Assembly (NCBI GenBank): GCA_034766995.1
Contig: CM068315.1
Location: 39,561,318-39,625,317 of the forward strand
Source of the DNA: Acanthacorydalis orientalis
Lineage: Eukaryota; Arthropoda; Insecta; Megaloptera; Corydalidae
Length of the DNA stretch: 64,000 bases
Direction of reading: 5' to 3'
The position numbers and the translations under genes are program-made. This document shows, piece after piece, positions 1-12,990 of the stretch. The notes below the pieces were generated by a model. It was not told the origin of the DNA and ran no database searches. It worked only from the letters and a program-made list of their open reading frames with translations. Numbering within the stretch: position 1 is the stretch's first letter; every line of letters begins with the position of its first letter.

Positions 1-103
1 AAATCTGTCAGGATTATACATGGATAAGATTCTGTGAACATGTGAAGGTACTGAATGGTTATCGTAGAATAGGTTTATTTTTTTAGGATACATACATACA
101 TGC

Positions 104-210
<107 letters not shown>

Positions 211-339
211 TATGTGTGTAATATAGGTTTTTACTTTTGAAATTGGCGCCACTTTTCCGTGAATAATATCGACATAAAATTCATATTATATCGATATTTA
301 CTTAAACCTAATTCGAACATATATTTCGTATCTGTCATC

Positions 340-600
340 GGTCATTTGTGTTGAATCGATTCTGTTTGTTTTCGCAGTAGTATTTTCGAAATGTCCGACA
401 TATTTATTGTTTCCGTAGAGTTCGACCGTACGGAACGACAAGAGTTTATATTAAATTTTTCCGTTCGTCGAGAACACGACTGAGCACATCGTTATTATGG
501 AAATGTATCGATACTGAAAATCGTTTCTCAAGTCATAAAACTTGAAAATATACCGACTGTACGAAATGGTGAAGTGGAAAACTTTGGAGAGTTATATTCG
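340..600. other. CpG-richer block, function unknown
   Basis: Many CG dinucleotides (TTTCGAAATGTCCGACAT, TTCGACCGTACGGAACG) stand out from AT-rich flanks. An acceptor-like TTTTCGCAG ends at 377 and a 30-codon frame opens at 391. It could be a first exon, promoter or enhancer; nothing decides. The rest of 1-1069 is AT-rich. Confidence 0.35.
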
Positions 601-1069
601 TACGTTAATAAATTTTATAATTAATTTTGTTTAGTATTGTTGATAATTTTTGTTATAGTGTTTTATGAAAAAAAAATTTCATTAATTTATGATATCAAAT
701 AATAGTTTTATAGTTTGAGGTTCGGTTTCAAGGGAATGTTTCTATCATTATAATTTATTACTGCGAACAAAATTTATTTTAATTTTCCTTTTTGTCTGGA
801 AACACGAATATGTTTTCCTGTATTTGATTTATATTTAAACATTATTCACTTGAATATAATAATAATAATGAAACTAACGATTTATGCGATCGTTACAAAA
901 AGTTTCTTAAGGAGTCGATGAAAATTTATGATGTCCTTATATTTTTTATTCTAAAGCTCCGTGTAAAATTTGAAATCGATTTCATTTTACGGTTTGATGG
1001 AAATCACTGTTTGAATTTTTAGTATTTTTATACGTGATCTTGTGGAAAATTGCCAGGATATTGATTATA

Positions 1070-2262
1070 TTAGGTTATTAAGTATGAAATGATCGATTTC
1101 CTTAACTATTAAGTTTGACAGCCGCCATCTATACATTTCACTTTGATTGACATTTCCTATTTTTTTTTTATTGTGAATTATGTGTACATCTCATTCTTGC
1201 AAATGTACGTTTTGGCTTGTGTTTACTAATAATTAATTTTTAATGCCATTTTTGTGAAACCGTGGATGAATCAAAAATTCGTGTTATTTTCGAATATGAA
1301 TTCCGTCGTGGAACGAATGCTGCGAAGACAGCTCGAAATATAGACAAAGGGTGTGTCTAATGAACGCACAGTACGTCGATGCTTTGATGAGTTTAGTTCT
1401 GGTGATTTTAACCTTGAAAGTAAGACACGTGGGCTATCCGAGATCAAAGTGGATAATGATGAGCTGAAAGCTACAGTGAAAGCGAATCCATTTCAAACTA
1501 TGTGTGAATTAGCAGAAAGTTTTGACGTTACTTCTAACAAAATTGGACCATTTGAAACAAATCGACAAGATAGAGAAGCGGCATAGATGGGTTTCGAATG
1601 AATAAAACGAGCGTTAGAAGAGAAATCGTCTTGAAGCTCGTCTTTCTTTGCTGTCAAAACACAAAGGTGAATCATTTATAAATATTATTGTTACGTGTGA
1701 TCAAAAATGGACACTTTTTAACAATCGCAAGTATTTGGAACAATGGTTGGATAAAGATGAAGCGCCGAAACACAATCCAAAACTGAATATTCATCAAAAA
1801 GAGCTAATGGTGTCTGTGTGGTGGTCCGGCGCTGGTATTATCCACTAAAGCTTAATGAAACCTGGTCAGATGATTACAACGAATGCCTAATGCAACCAAC
1901 TGGACGAAATGATGATTATGCTTGCGATTAATCAGCCGTGATTGCTCGATAGACAGGTAAATCCTTTTGCAAGACAATGCTCGACCATATGTCGCAGAAA
2001 CAAACTGTAGAAGCTGGACTTGGGAACTCTGTCATTCACTCTATCACGAGACCTTAAACCAACTGACTACCACTTTCTCCAGGCTTTGGATCACTTCTTG
2101 TAAAGAAAAATTCAATTCTCAACAAGTTGCGGAAAACGTCTTTTGCGATTTCATCGCCACTCGCTTCCCAAGAGCTTCTTCGCTACTGGCATGAAACAGT
2201 GACTTTGAGGATGGCAAAACTGTATAAAAATAAGAATTATTTGAAAATTTTTGTGTGAGTAC
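1070..2262 (+). mobile_element. Decayed mariner (DD34D) relic
   Basis: A left TIR-like sequence TTAGGTTATTAAGTATGAAA begins at 1070. Transposase pieces follow in order: IRVIFEYEFRRGTNAAKTAR (start codon mutated to GTG near 1263), NERTVRRCFDEFSSGDFNLE, VTCDQKWTLFNNRKYLEQWL, KELMVSVWWSGAGIIH and LQDNARPYVA, with several frameshifts and stops between them. The right TIR is not recognisable. It cannot encode a working transposase. Confidence 0.85.
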
Positions 2263-2380
2263 CGTTTTAGAGGAATGAATTATAATTTAAATTTAGCTTA
2301 TTTCTCAGTTCAAGAGTTGATGCGTTTTGGAAATACTAAACAGCAACATCAAAGACAGTTGATAACAAAACTCTAAATTA

Positions 2381-2430
<50 letters not shown>

Positions 2431-2690
2431 AACAGAAGTATTTAGATATCTTTAAGATGTTTGATATACTCTTTCTCTCTCACATTCATTCTACATTATT
2501 ATCAATTTTCTCTTACAATGACGAAATCTGCCTATTTATAAATCATGGTTGATTTATTATAGTGTTGTCATGTTTAATTCCAAAAAGATGTTGAATATCA
2601 CAATTAATAAGACGAAGCAAGTAAGTAAAGTACTGTATTTCGAATAGAATATTCATTACAGGAGGTTGGTACTTATATAATACATGATCT

Positions 2691-2729
<39 letters not shown>

Positions 2730-3592
2730 ATATATATATACACGGATACAATATATTTAATATACAAATGCTTCTTAACCAATGTCAGATTCTTACATAT
2801 AAACGCTTACATAATATTCATATAAACTAAATAATTATTTAATTTCCGACTATTTTATTTAATAATACATTTTAAACACTGATACATTTCAGTACACAAT
2901 ATACCTTATTTGAGCAATGAAGTGTTTTTAATTAGTTAGCCGGTAAATAATAACAGGAGAGATTTAACAACAGAAATGCGAGTAAGGAGAAAGAAATATT
3001 ATTCATTCATATTTATACTTCTAGTTTTTAGCATTGAAATGATAAAATAGTAAATATCATTACTTTTCTATTTGTAAATAAGACTAAATGTTTATAGTTT
3101 TCATAAATAAAATATATATTTATGATTTTTATTTATATTTAAACGTCAAATATCAGTTTATATCAATAAATAATCTCATTTAAATATTTTTGTTTCGTCA
3201 AATTGAAATCGGAGGATTTTCGCATTTTAATATTGTCATGAACAAGAATAATATTATTAAATTTAACAGAAATGATAAGTGGCAAAGAAAAAAAAACATT
3301 TTAAAATTTAAACCTGAGCTACTATCATGTATGTAATTTATAGATTCTTTTATTATTTATAAAGTGTATATATTACTAAATTTCAAATTTTGGATGTTTT
3401 TATTTAAAATTTTATCTCCAGTACATCCTTAATGTTACTAGGAGGTCATTTTATATGATACATTGTTTTGATAAAAATATGATTAATATATGTTTTTTAA
3501 TTAAAATTATAATTATGTTTTTACATCTGTGATTATGTTGATGTGCTTCGGTTATGTGTTTGAATTATATGAGTGTTTGTTCTCTACTACAG
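2263..3592. other. AT-rich DNA without recognised genes
   Basis: It contains (TA)n at 2382-2428 and 2691-2740 and scattered poly(A)/poly(T). I see no coding signal. Confidence 0.6.
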
Positions 3593-3709
3593 TGCTCCTT
3601 GTCATACTACAACAACTCGGGAACCCTGTATCTGTATGAGAAGGAACGATTTGCAGAACAGAAATGCCCTTTTAAAGCGCTCTGGCATTCGTTATTCGGT
3701 GGACCTTAA
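3593..3709 (+). CDS. Possible terminal coding exon of an unidentified gene
   Basis: A pyrimidine-rich acceptor (gttctctactacag) precedes a 38-codon open frame starting CSLSYYNNSGTLYLYEKERF and ending PFKALWHSLFGGP then TAA (3707-3709). Composition is far richer in G and C than the flanks, and the amino-acid mix (aromatic, charged, Cys) looks like real protein, not random AT-rich translation. I do not recognise the family. Upstream exons would lie before this window or be unseen. A strong donor-like CAGgtaagag at 3823-3828 follows within the same GC-richer block, so a 233-nt internal exon or non-coding exon is the alternative. Confidence 0.4.
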   Translation, partial: CSLSYYNNSGTLYLYEKERFAEQKCPFKALWHSLFGGP

Positions 3710-4217
3710 CTAAAATCAGCTATGTAAAGCAAAAGCGCAAGAGGAGGAAAAGACATCGTTGTACTATTGCAATTTTCGGTACGACAGGAAGTACTGTATT
3801 TCTTTAGCACGTGTGTCATCCTCAGGTAAGAGTTAGTCTTTAATATCTACCCGAGAATAGCATTCTTGTCAAAACTAGCAGCGAACAGATATTCATCTGG
3901 TCTAAAACGATAAAGACCGTTAGGATAATGCTCCTTAATTTATTTTCATTATTTGTAAAATGATGTCTAACTAGAATTGTATGGAGTATGTAGGTCTAAA
4001 ATGATGTATATAGTGTTTAGATCCGTACTTAAATTCTATTTTTACTTCAGAGGTAAATAAATTTTAATCAGGAGCTTCTCTTGCCAAATTAGTTGTGTAA
4101 AGTTAAGCTAGTCAACAAGTTCATGAAACTATAAAGTAGTTAGTAGTCTGATAAATAGCCCAATATTTTAATTTAAAAAGTAATAACACAAAAATATAGA
4201 AAAGTATTTATAAAAAA

Positions 4218-4375
4218 GACCAGGGGGTTTCATCCCTATTCGCTACTCTCACCGACTCCTGGAGGGCTTCGCCACTGCTCGCTTTGTTTACTCCATCATC
4301 TCGCTTTGCTCGTATCGTATAGAATATGTCTATATAATTACTCTCACTGTTGGATTGCCTGGTTTGTTAAAAGTC
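4218..4375. repeat. Interspersed repeat with GGGTTTCatCCC and CTCGCTTTGCTCG motifs, copy 1
   Basis: CCAGGGGGTTTCATCCCTAT and CTCGCTTTGCTCGTATCG, ending near ATGTCTATATAATTA, recur at 19008-19157 in similar order. Unclassified, no coding. Confidence 0.5.
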
Positions 4376-4379
4376 GCAT

Positions 4380-5476
4380 GTTTCATTTAATAACAACACG
4401 AAGTCTCTACACGTTTATTGAATAATATTTTTTTTCAATTTTGTATATATATATATATATATAGATAGATATATAGATATTTTGATAAGTACTCAGATCT
4501 TTCATTTTATAATGAACATTTTTTACTTTTATTTACAAAGTCAATAATTTCAGAAAATATGATTATGTCGAAGTCAGTATTTTTTGTATAATACAATTTT
4601 TATAATTTTTCATTATTCAATATTATAGTCATTAATTGTCTTTGTTACGCTTTGGATTAATTTGAAATCATATAAACTAACAACGCACAGATAATCATAA
4701 GATTTCTTTAGAATAATCTATAAAAAAGTGAGATTTATCATCATTCGAGACGATATTAATACTGTACAACTTTATACAACACTACCCTACTATTAGGTAT
4801 TGTTTCTGTTATTGTTTTTCAAGAATAATTTGTTTACAAAAAGTGTATACTTTTTTGAGAAATGTTCAGTCAATTTTCCAAGAAGATCTATAAAAAATAT
4901 ATGAAAAAACATCAGTAACAACACAATAAATACTGGTAATACTGGTAATAGGTAGCACTGAGTTTTCGTAGACACAGTAAAATACAGTAGAATTAATCGA
5001 AGAAGATTAAGAAGAAAAACAAGAAAAAAACAAATAAAAAATTGATGAAAAGACAGTAGATATTTTGGTAACAAGTATTATATCTAATAAAATGTATTGA
5101 AAATCGAAAAATTCATTACGTAAGTGTATTTTTTAAAAAAAATCTATTTAAATTCACATAAATAACTGTATTTTAATTTAATTTTTATTTATTTCGAAAC
5201 TCTCCGACATTGACGTCACTGTTTTTTTTTTAGTATAAATTATCATTGATAATATTTAATGTTTCATATTTAAGAGATCAACGGCTCTCGACCTTCAGTA
5301 TTTACATGCTCATGAATCGAACTCCCACGCTCATATTGGCAACAGAGATGCATTTTTTCTGCTACACTGATTCATATATGATTATTTACTTCTTGCTGTT
5401 ACATTTCTTCGAATAAAGCGATTCTGTGCGTGAAAATTTAATAATTTCGGTTTAAGTAATCAAGATGAATGAATAA

Positions 5477-5536
<60 letters not shown>

Positions 5537-5767
5537 CTGGCGGAGATCCAAGAACTGATATGTTCCACACGTGAATTTTTCATGTACACAGTTTTATCAC
5601 GATTGCCTACCATGAAAATTAATTAGCATATTTTTCATCTATAAGATTAATTATCGTTATAAATAAATCGTTTTCGTTCATGCTTCCTTTTATTGAAATA
5701 TTTTTTTTAATAAAATGTCAAAATACTTTTCAATATAATTAAATTTTTATATGAATTATTTAATGAA

Positions 5768-5826
<59 letters not shown>

Positions 5827-5890
5827 ATAATAATCTAATTATTATCGATTATTATTATTAGTATATTATTTACTAGTAAACTACAAATTG
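4380..5890. other. AT-rich DNA without recognised genes
   Basis: Three (TA)n tracts and a weak minus-strand open frame at 4793-5074 with no recognisable domain and biased composition. A CG-containing 5205-5350 stretch is unexplained. Confidence 0.5.
5477..5534. repeat. (TA)n microsatellite
   Basis: Uninterrupted TA dinucleotides over 57 bp. Confidence 0.95.
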
Positions 5891-5892
5891 TA

Positions 5893-5972
5893 TTAGGTCG
5901 ATAGAAGAATAATTACGGTTTATGACCTTCAAATTCATAACAAAAACCGCAATTAATTTCATATCGACCTAA
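5893..5972. mobile_element. 80-bp mariner-derived MITE
   Basis: The element begins TTAGGTCGATAGAAGAATAA and ends ATATCGACCTAA, with TA on both sides (5891-5892, 5973-5974). Its left 47 bp are the reverse complement of the 3' end of the HTH-only mariner family in this window, and its right 33 bp are the other end. No coding capacity. Confidence 0.85.
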
Positions 5973-5974
5973 TA

Positions 5975-7183
5975 CTTTACTGATATATCATTTTTTGATT
6001 TATCACTGTTTTACATTATATTTACAATTTTTTAATTTTAAAATCAGTAATTTGTTAATACATAATTAATGAATATATATATGTATATATATATATATAT
6101 ATATATGTAAAATACATAATTAGATATAATAAAATACCTTGCCTGATCCACATATATTATTTTCATTTGGTACTTGCTGTAATTCTTTATTATAGTAATT
6201 AATATTATTTTTTTTAGTATAAATCTGTATTTAGAAGCTCAATTGTTATTAGAGCTGTACGTTATAGTCTTCTGTTTGAACATAATATTTTTTCTTTACT
6301 ACCTTCTTACTGCTCACATTTATTCTTGATTAGTTGACCAGTTTCTCAGAAATCTGTTCTATAAATTATTCTTGGTTGTATTATTACTTAAATATTTTAC
6401 TTATTTTTTTGAGTGGAATATTTTAATTTTGTATATCTTTTTATTTGTTGTGATTTTTGTATATGTTTTTTTTTATATACGTTTTTTACGTTTACTTCAC
6501 AATTTGATATTAACTTCAAGATGTTTGTAGTTTTATAAATGAATTTTTTCTCAGACCATGAACCGACAATTCTTTTCTGATCAAAAATGTTCAGTGAACG
6601 ATCACTGATTATTGATTATTTTTTATTATTGTTTATGTTCACTCCGATGGAGATGCTATACACCGTAGCTTGTTTGGTATTTGTGATGAGAAAAAATGTA
6701 TTTGTAAAAGTCAATTTAGCTACTGTGATGGAACTGTATTGTGATATTTGAAGATACTCAGTATTTCAATTACTTGTTTATTGTAAAACAGTCTTCATCT
6801 TTTTGTTTCGTCTCTTACTAATTATTAGTACCTTATTAATGTTTAATTTTATTGTACATATTTAATAACATATCTATGTTTCATTTAATGACTTTTGAAC
6901 ACAGTTTCTATCTTGGAAAAAATTAATAAGTATTGTATTAGATTTTATATATGTGAAAATAAAAGTTGACTATTACAAATGAATTTTTCCCATTCCACAA
7001 ATCACATCAACTTTTTTCGATCACAAATATTCAATAAATTATTATTGATTATTTTTGATTGTCGCTTATGCGTTTTTCGATGATAGTTCTACTATCCCCA
7101 GAGCACCAACATAGAGAAAAGTCTAACGTTTTAAAATTGAATCTTCTACCTGTCTATCTATCTATTTATCTATCTATCTATCT

Positions 7184-7254
<71 letters not shown>

Positions 7255-7419
7255 CATTGGTACTTCTTAGATCTAAATATCTTTTACTAACACATCTCTA
7301 ATGATTTTTTATTTTTTGTGGTTATTTTTCATATTACTGTTGTAACAAAAGATGGCTATTTTATTATATGTTAAAGCTTTTCAGTAATTCGTCATCATCT
7401 CCGTCTCTCTATCTATTGA

Positions 7420-7480
<61 letters not shown>
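5975..7480. other. AT-rich DNA with arms of the foldback MITE
   Basis: Arms at about 6545-6665 (GATCAAAAATGTTCAGTGAA) and 6960-7110 (TTGATTGTCGCTTATGCG), plus microsatellites. No gene seen. Confidence 0.55.
7151..7248. repeat. Compound (CTAT)n(CA)n(TA)n microsatellite
   Basis: Tetranucleotide CTAT units pass into CA and then TA repeats. Confidence 0.95.
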
Positions 7481-7483
<3 letters not shown>

Positions 7484-7484
<1 letters not shown>

Positions 7485-7680
7485 GGTGATTTAATTTAGG
7501 TTTCCATGTAAAGGGGGCGCAAGAGTTAAGAAAATTCATGTTATTTTTTATTGAGTATTTTAGTTCAATTCAATACTAAAATACAATTGAGTTAAAATAC
7601 TAAATGCGGGACAACATGGGTTTTTTAATTTTTGCGTTTTTTTAATACTTTCGTATGGTAGCTTAAGTTGTATCATCTTA
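7484..7680. repeat. Diverged copy of the ATTCAATTTAGGCTTCC palindromic MITE
   Basis: It begins ATTTAATTTAGGTTTCCATG and ends with TTTTTAATACTTTCGTATGG, matching the elements in the 47.1-47.7 kb array, with a central expansion. It also directly follows (CT)n(TA)n. Confidence 0.6.
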
Positions 7681-8297
7681 TATATACATTCATATATATA
7701 TATACATTCATATATATATATATATATATAAATCAATTTGAAACGTTGATTCAGCTTGAGAGTTTAGAAAGGATAATGCTGTGCTAAGCTTAAGAAGTAC
7801 ACACACATTTGATAAATATGTAGTCTAGCTAAACACACAGTAGGTACCATTTTGTTCTAGTATTATGGCTAAATTTACTGGCACAAATAAATTATTTCTT
7901 CTTCCAACAAATCAAAAGAAAATTATGTTTGTGAAGTGAAAAAAGCTACTTGTGTGTATTTAGATGGTATCGCCATAAAAAAGACCTATACAAATAAATA
8001 TAAACAATTTAGGAATAAGAAAAATTAAAAACGATCAATAATCATCTATTGAACATTTTTATCAGACCACTTTTGTGGCTTGTGGCGTGAAACAATAATT
8101 CGTTTATAAAAATGGACATTACGTATTTAAATTTTATTTTTTTTGGTGTTCAAATACTTCAGTATTTATAAGAATATTTTAAAATCATTAGAAAAAAATA
8201 TTATTAAAAAGTTTCGACGTTATATTTTAATCATTGAAAAAGTATTAATAACAAATTACCTCTGTTAGTCTCCTCTAGATCCGTGACTGACATATAT

Positions 8298-8362
<65 letters not shown>

Positions 8363-8547
8363 CTTTTATTTTCTAAAATATTTGCAAAATAAATTCACGG
8401 TTACGTTATATAAGTTGAAACTAATTAAGAGCATCTATGCGTTTGTAATAATAATTTGTTGTATGTTTAATGATGTAATATAAAGGTGTACGTTAATTGA
8501 ATTGAAATACAATTCTCAACTATAATTGATGAGAAATAGTGACAGCA

Positions 8548-8585
<38 letters not shown>

Positions 8586-8766
8586 TTATTTATGCATATC
8601 TTGTAATTTTTCCATACCAAACGAACAGAACTCCATTGAAATCATGTCAGTAATTTTTGTGCATTAGATCGAAACATTTTTCACAGTCTTCATTATTTTA
8701 TTTACATAAAGTACATTTGCGATGTTTATTTTGATTTCAAAACTTGATTCTTTTTTTAGAAAGTTT
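7681..8766. other. AT-rich DNA with one foldback MITE arm
   Basis: A right-hand arm of the foldback MITE lies at about 7965-8130 and (TA)n tracts at 8303-8360 and 8551-8580. No gene seen. Confidence 0.5.
8303..8360. repeat. (TA)n microsatellite
   Basis: Uninterrupted TA dinucleotides over 58 bp. Confidence 0.95.
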
Positions 8767-9080
8767 TATTAACGTTCTCTTTTCAAATGCGCGCAGAGAG
8801 CTTTTTCAGCATTACGTGCTATTTCCGTACACATTTCGGCCTTACTGAGATTATTTTGCGGGCCGACTACGTTTCTGCGTCGTGCGCGATCACATTTTTG
8901 ATAATTGAACGAGATGCTGTTTTAGATAGACGCCACTGTATCAGATGTGGTTATTATGGATACGTTTTGCGTGTCATTCAGAATCGCAAGCGTTTACTGC
9001 ATAAACAAATTAGATTAGCTTTACTGAAATGTGGAAAGATCAGAGATAGATCGCGTGCGTTGACCCCTGCAAGTCGATGA
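8767..9080. other. CpG-richer block with a 97-codon open frame
   Basis: It opens at ATG 8787 and ends 9080, but shows no family motif, signal peptide or flanking splice sites. CG content is high for the region (ATGCGCGCAG, TCGTGCGCGATC). A non-coding exon or regulatory block is as likely as a gene. Confidence 0.3.
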
Positions 9081-9388
9081 ATTTATGAGAATCCTCTTCA
9101 TGATTAAATAATGTTAACTGAAATGTCATAGTTAGTGAAATGTAGCCGTGTGTGGCTGAAAAAAACAAACATTAAATTAATATTTTCATGGAATAATCTT
9201 TAAGGTAGAAAACATATAATGTACAACAATGAAAAAGAATATATTTATGTGGTTCATTAGATTAATAGTTGTGTTTTATATCAAAAGTGTGTGCTTTTTC
9301 AATTATCAAAATTAAGTAAATCTTATAAACGTCATTTGTTATGATCAAAGTTGTACGGCTGTGTATTATATTGTGACAAATCACAGTA

Positions 9389-9438
<50 letters not shown>

Positions 9439-10300
9439 GTATATAATATAATATTAATAAAAATAATAATAACCATATTTTTTTATCTACTTGCCAGACG
9501 AACGTAGATAATATTGACAATTTGTGGAATGCACTTCAAACAAGTGGAAATACAATAAACATTAAACATATTAATAAATTATAAAAAAAATATTTTTCTT
9601 GTTATGTTTTTATTATCTCTCACAATTTATTTTCTGTAAATATTATTACTTATAATATAATAAACATATATAATATATATATATATATACTTATTTTTTT
9701 AAAAAAACAGTATTTAATGAAGATGAATTATAAATAGATAAATTATTGAAAAAAATGGAAAAAAGGGTAATCGTACAAATTTTCATTAATATGAACGATT
9801 TGCTAAAACAAGTTCACTTATTTAGAAGTAAAATTTTAATTTTTAGTTTTTTCTTTCTAGAATTCTAATCGGGCCAGTGTTAGTATGTTCGAAATGTCTT
9901 TATTAGAATTAGAATACATGCTGTAAAACAATATTTGATTGAATTGAGACAAGAAGTTTGTAATGATTTGCGTGTGATTTCATAGATGAAAAATGATGAA
10001 TTCTAAATGTTTTTGAGAGAATGTTACCATCAAAAAGAGAAAGAGTAGAACTATATAATGTAAAATAGTGTAAGCTATAAAAATAAGAGAACTAATGCGC
10101 GACTTAGCTGGCGATATAGACATTTCAGATTTCAAAATAATGAGGGAATGTTTAGTCATATAAGTTACATACACACGAGGGAAAGTCACAGCATAAAGAA
10201 ATATTTAAGAAGTAAAAACTCTCATTATATTTATAGAATTTTTATTAATGTACTTGTTCTACATAATCTCTTCTAACTTCTATGCACTTAGTTTAATGCT
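9081..10300. other. AT-rich DNA without recognised genes
   Basis: (TA)n near 9396-9445 and 9668-9688; nothing else identified. Confidence 0.5.
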
Positions 10301-10303
<3 letters not shown>

Positions 10304-10357
<54 letters not shown>

Positions 10358-10362
10358 TATAC

Positions 10363-10434
<72 letters not shown>
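10304..10434. repeat. (TA)n microsatellite, longest in the window
   Basis: About 130 bp of TA with a few CA interruptions near 10351-10370. Confidence 0.95.
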
Positions 10435-10438
<4 letters not shown>

Positions 10439-10554
10439 TAGTGTTATTATTTGAGAGAAAAATCGTTTTTATCCATTCTCAAGGGTATTACTTGTTTCAT
10501 AAAAACGAGTGTAAGAATTCCAAAGATTTGTGACTTTTTTCCATATATAAGCAA

Positions 10555-10635
10555 GCTAAAGCTCAGGGAACTAAAGTAGGGTCTCCTATTGCACCCACTG
10601 TATTCTGTAGATATTTATTAATCTGGTTATCGTTT
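10555..10635 (+). mobile_element. Possible reverse-transcriptase fragment
   Basis: One frame reads QAKAQGTKVGSPIAPTVF, similar to the GTPMGSPIxP motif of Penelope-like reverse transcriptases. Stops flank it on both sides. Weak evidence. Confidence 0.28.
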
Positions 10636-10889
10636 GTTTAGCTCATTACAAAACAATTTGAATGATAGAAAATTCGCTTCTTTTCACAACATTAAAAAAC
10701 TATGTTTCTTCGTTCCTCGAGGAGAAACTGGCTGTCTTTTATGATAGAAGCATACGAATACTGCCAGAACTTTGGCGACAGATTATAGAAAACAATGGCA
10801 GTTACTTGGTAGAATGAATAAATTTATTTTAATCAAATTACTTAGTTCATTTTCTATCACGAAACCCATCAAAACTTTTGAACTTCCTA

Positions 10890-10890
10890 A

Positions 10891-10947
<57 letters not shown>
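10890..10947. repeat. Palindromic (TC)n(TA)n(GA)n tract
   Basis: TC repeats at 10890-10909, TA repeats, then GA repeats at 10932-10947 make a self-complementary block able to form one long hairpin. Confidence 0.9.
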
Positions 10948-10948
<1 letters not shown>

Positions 10949-10949
10949 A

Positions 10950-11814
10950 AAGAGAAGTAAAAAAATCTGTGATAGTCAATTGAAACATTGATATATTGAG
11001 TCTTTTAATTAATCTTAAACTATTTTAAATAATCGCTGAATTTTTGAAAAATTAATGAAATATGTGTACAGATCGATACAAGCCAAAGTCGGCGGAAAGA
11101 GATGACAAAAACATGTCATTCTTGAGGAAAAAATAATGACAAGCTTGCAAAAATGATATATAATGAAATAAAAATTGAACAATTATTTATATAATTATTC
11201 TTATATAATTATTATTCTTATATAATTCGTCTAGATCATTAGAATATTTATCGTTTGGTTTCTTTTAGACATGCAGAAACACCATATTGATCTATGATAA
11301 TATATGGTATCAGTTGCATTTTCTCCTTTTCCGTTTTTTTGGGATATCTAAGTATTCTTGCGGAACAGAACTAAAGGATTGAGCACTCACGGCAAATGAT
11401 CATTTTGACATTTTTAATATCATCTCTGTGTTGGTAAAATTACGATTCAGTCATGGTCTAGTCATGGATAATTGTCTTCTGATTGTGTTAAATGACTTTT
11501 ATATGTTGATAAAACAAATGATTAAGTTTTGTATTTTGTTTTAAAGCATTATATTTATCGATGTCTTCAGTTACCACTGAAGACATTGATAAACATTCTT
11601 CTTCTTTTTCTTCGATGGTGCCACAGCCCAAATCAAACCTTGATCTCTTCAATTTTTTGCCTCCAGACATCCCTCTGCCTGACAGTCCTTCTATAGTTCC
11701 TTCCTCTCAACAGTTCTATTGTATTCTTCTCTATCCGAATTCTGTATTAGTGTACGTTTTCCGTTAAATCCATCCAGTATCCGACGCTTCTTTTGAGGTA
11801 TTGTAACATTTGTT
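10950..11814. other. AT-rich DNA, weak short frames only
   Basis: Overlapping open frames on both strands at 11488-11767 share a serine/proline-rich stretch without a recognisable domain. They may derive from the nearby LINE debris. Confidence 0.35.
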
Positions 11815-12035
11815 ATTTACGAGGTGGGGTTGTTAACTTCACGCCCAATCCTCTTTTTGGAGGACCATTCTCGCGATCTCGCTACCCATGACCACTCTCG
11901 CCATCGAGGATATTTGATCTTGAGTGAGGTTACTCAAGCTACCAAAGTTAACCACTTGGTGGTGAGAATCGGAATTGGGTAAGATTGGTTATGTGACGCT
12001 AGCTGGAGGCGCGTCGTATGGTACGCATGCATTAT
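11815..12035. mobile_element. Possible LINE-derived fragment
   Basis: A GC-richer block starting GAGGTGGGGTTGTTAACTTC and CACGCCCAATCCTC looks like untranslated sequence seen with insect LINEs and lies 150 bp before a LINE 3' end. No open frame. Confidence 0.3.
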
Positions 12036-12120
12036 CCCATTTTAACACCAATAAAATGTCGTCAGTATTATTATATTAGGTATAATGTTGTGTCCTTTTT
12101 TTAAATTTCATCTCTAAATT

Positions 12121-12172
<52 letters not shown>

Positions 12173-12184
12173 AGAGTAAAGAGT

Positions 12185-12391
12185 CTGAAATGGAAATGGG
12201 AAACAGAAGTTATTAATTAAGAATTAAGGGATATAAAAATACCAAGAAAAAGACCAATGAACAGGTGGAATAAGGAAATTAAAAGAAATTATTGGAAATC
12301 AGTGGAAAAGAGAGTCATTCAATCGTACAAAATAGAAAATCATAGAAGAGGCCTTTATTCAGCAGTGGATTGACAGAGTCTGCTGCTGCTG

Positions 12392-12392
<1 letters not shown>
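12185..12392 (+). mobile_element. 3' end of a non-LTR retrotransposon (LINE)
   Basis: IPRKRPMNRWNKEIKRN and, after a frameshift, EEAFIQQWIDRV resemble the C-terminus of ORF2 in RTE/CR1/Jockey-type elements. It is followed by TGCTGCTGCTGATT and then (TA)n. 5' truncation is normal for such elements. Confidence 0.5.
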
Positions 12393-12441
<49 letters not shown>

Positions 12442-12554
12442 ATGTGTGTGCGCGCGTGTGCGTATCTTAGGTAAAATGTATTTTTAAAGTCAACATGACA
12501 GCTTATAATTTTTCTCATTCATTGAAATGAATATATTTTTATTACATGTTTTAT

Positions 12555-12990
12555 ATTAAATTTAAATTCCGCGAATGCAGGTCGTACACGAATATCTCTA
12601 CGAAAAAGTATCAATGTTTTTTTAAAAAAATGTACGAAAAGAAACAAACTATGTGAATAAGAAGCTCGTCGATACGACGGCGATCGTGTGTTTCGATGAA
12701 TTCATCGCCGAGGTCGTACAGATTATTAACATTATTGTTAGTGACGATAAATCGGTCGATCGAATGACACATTGTTGGCGCGGAGCGTGTCGACGCGTTC
12801 GCCCTTCACATGAAACGCGACCGTGCATGTGACAAATATGAAAACATTCAATAATAATATTTTCGTTTTATGACGATGAAAACGACAACGACGTGTATGT
12901 ATGTGTTTTCTTTTAATTTCTTGCCGGATTCATCGTTTCACGTTAAGATTACATTCGCTGTACGACTCGTTCGATATGAGTTGACTTTAT
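12555..12990. other. CpG-richer block, candidate regulatory or untranslated-exon region
   Basis: Dense CG (GTCGATACGACGGCGATCG, GTTGGCGCGGAGCGTGTCG, CGCGTTCGCCCTTC) in AT-rich surroundings and no long open frame. Candidate promoter, enhancer or 5' untranslated exon; about 11.5 kb upstream of the Nkcc start. Confidence 0.4.

Noticed and set aside
10248..10454. Open frames rich in repeated Ile-Tyr residues (also at 7059-7301, 12315-12518, 19218-19499, 28939-29133, 62918-63133)
   Set aside because: They are translations of (TA)n microsatellites, which have no stop codon in either reading of TATATA.
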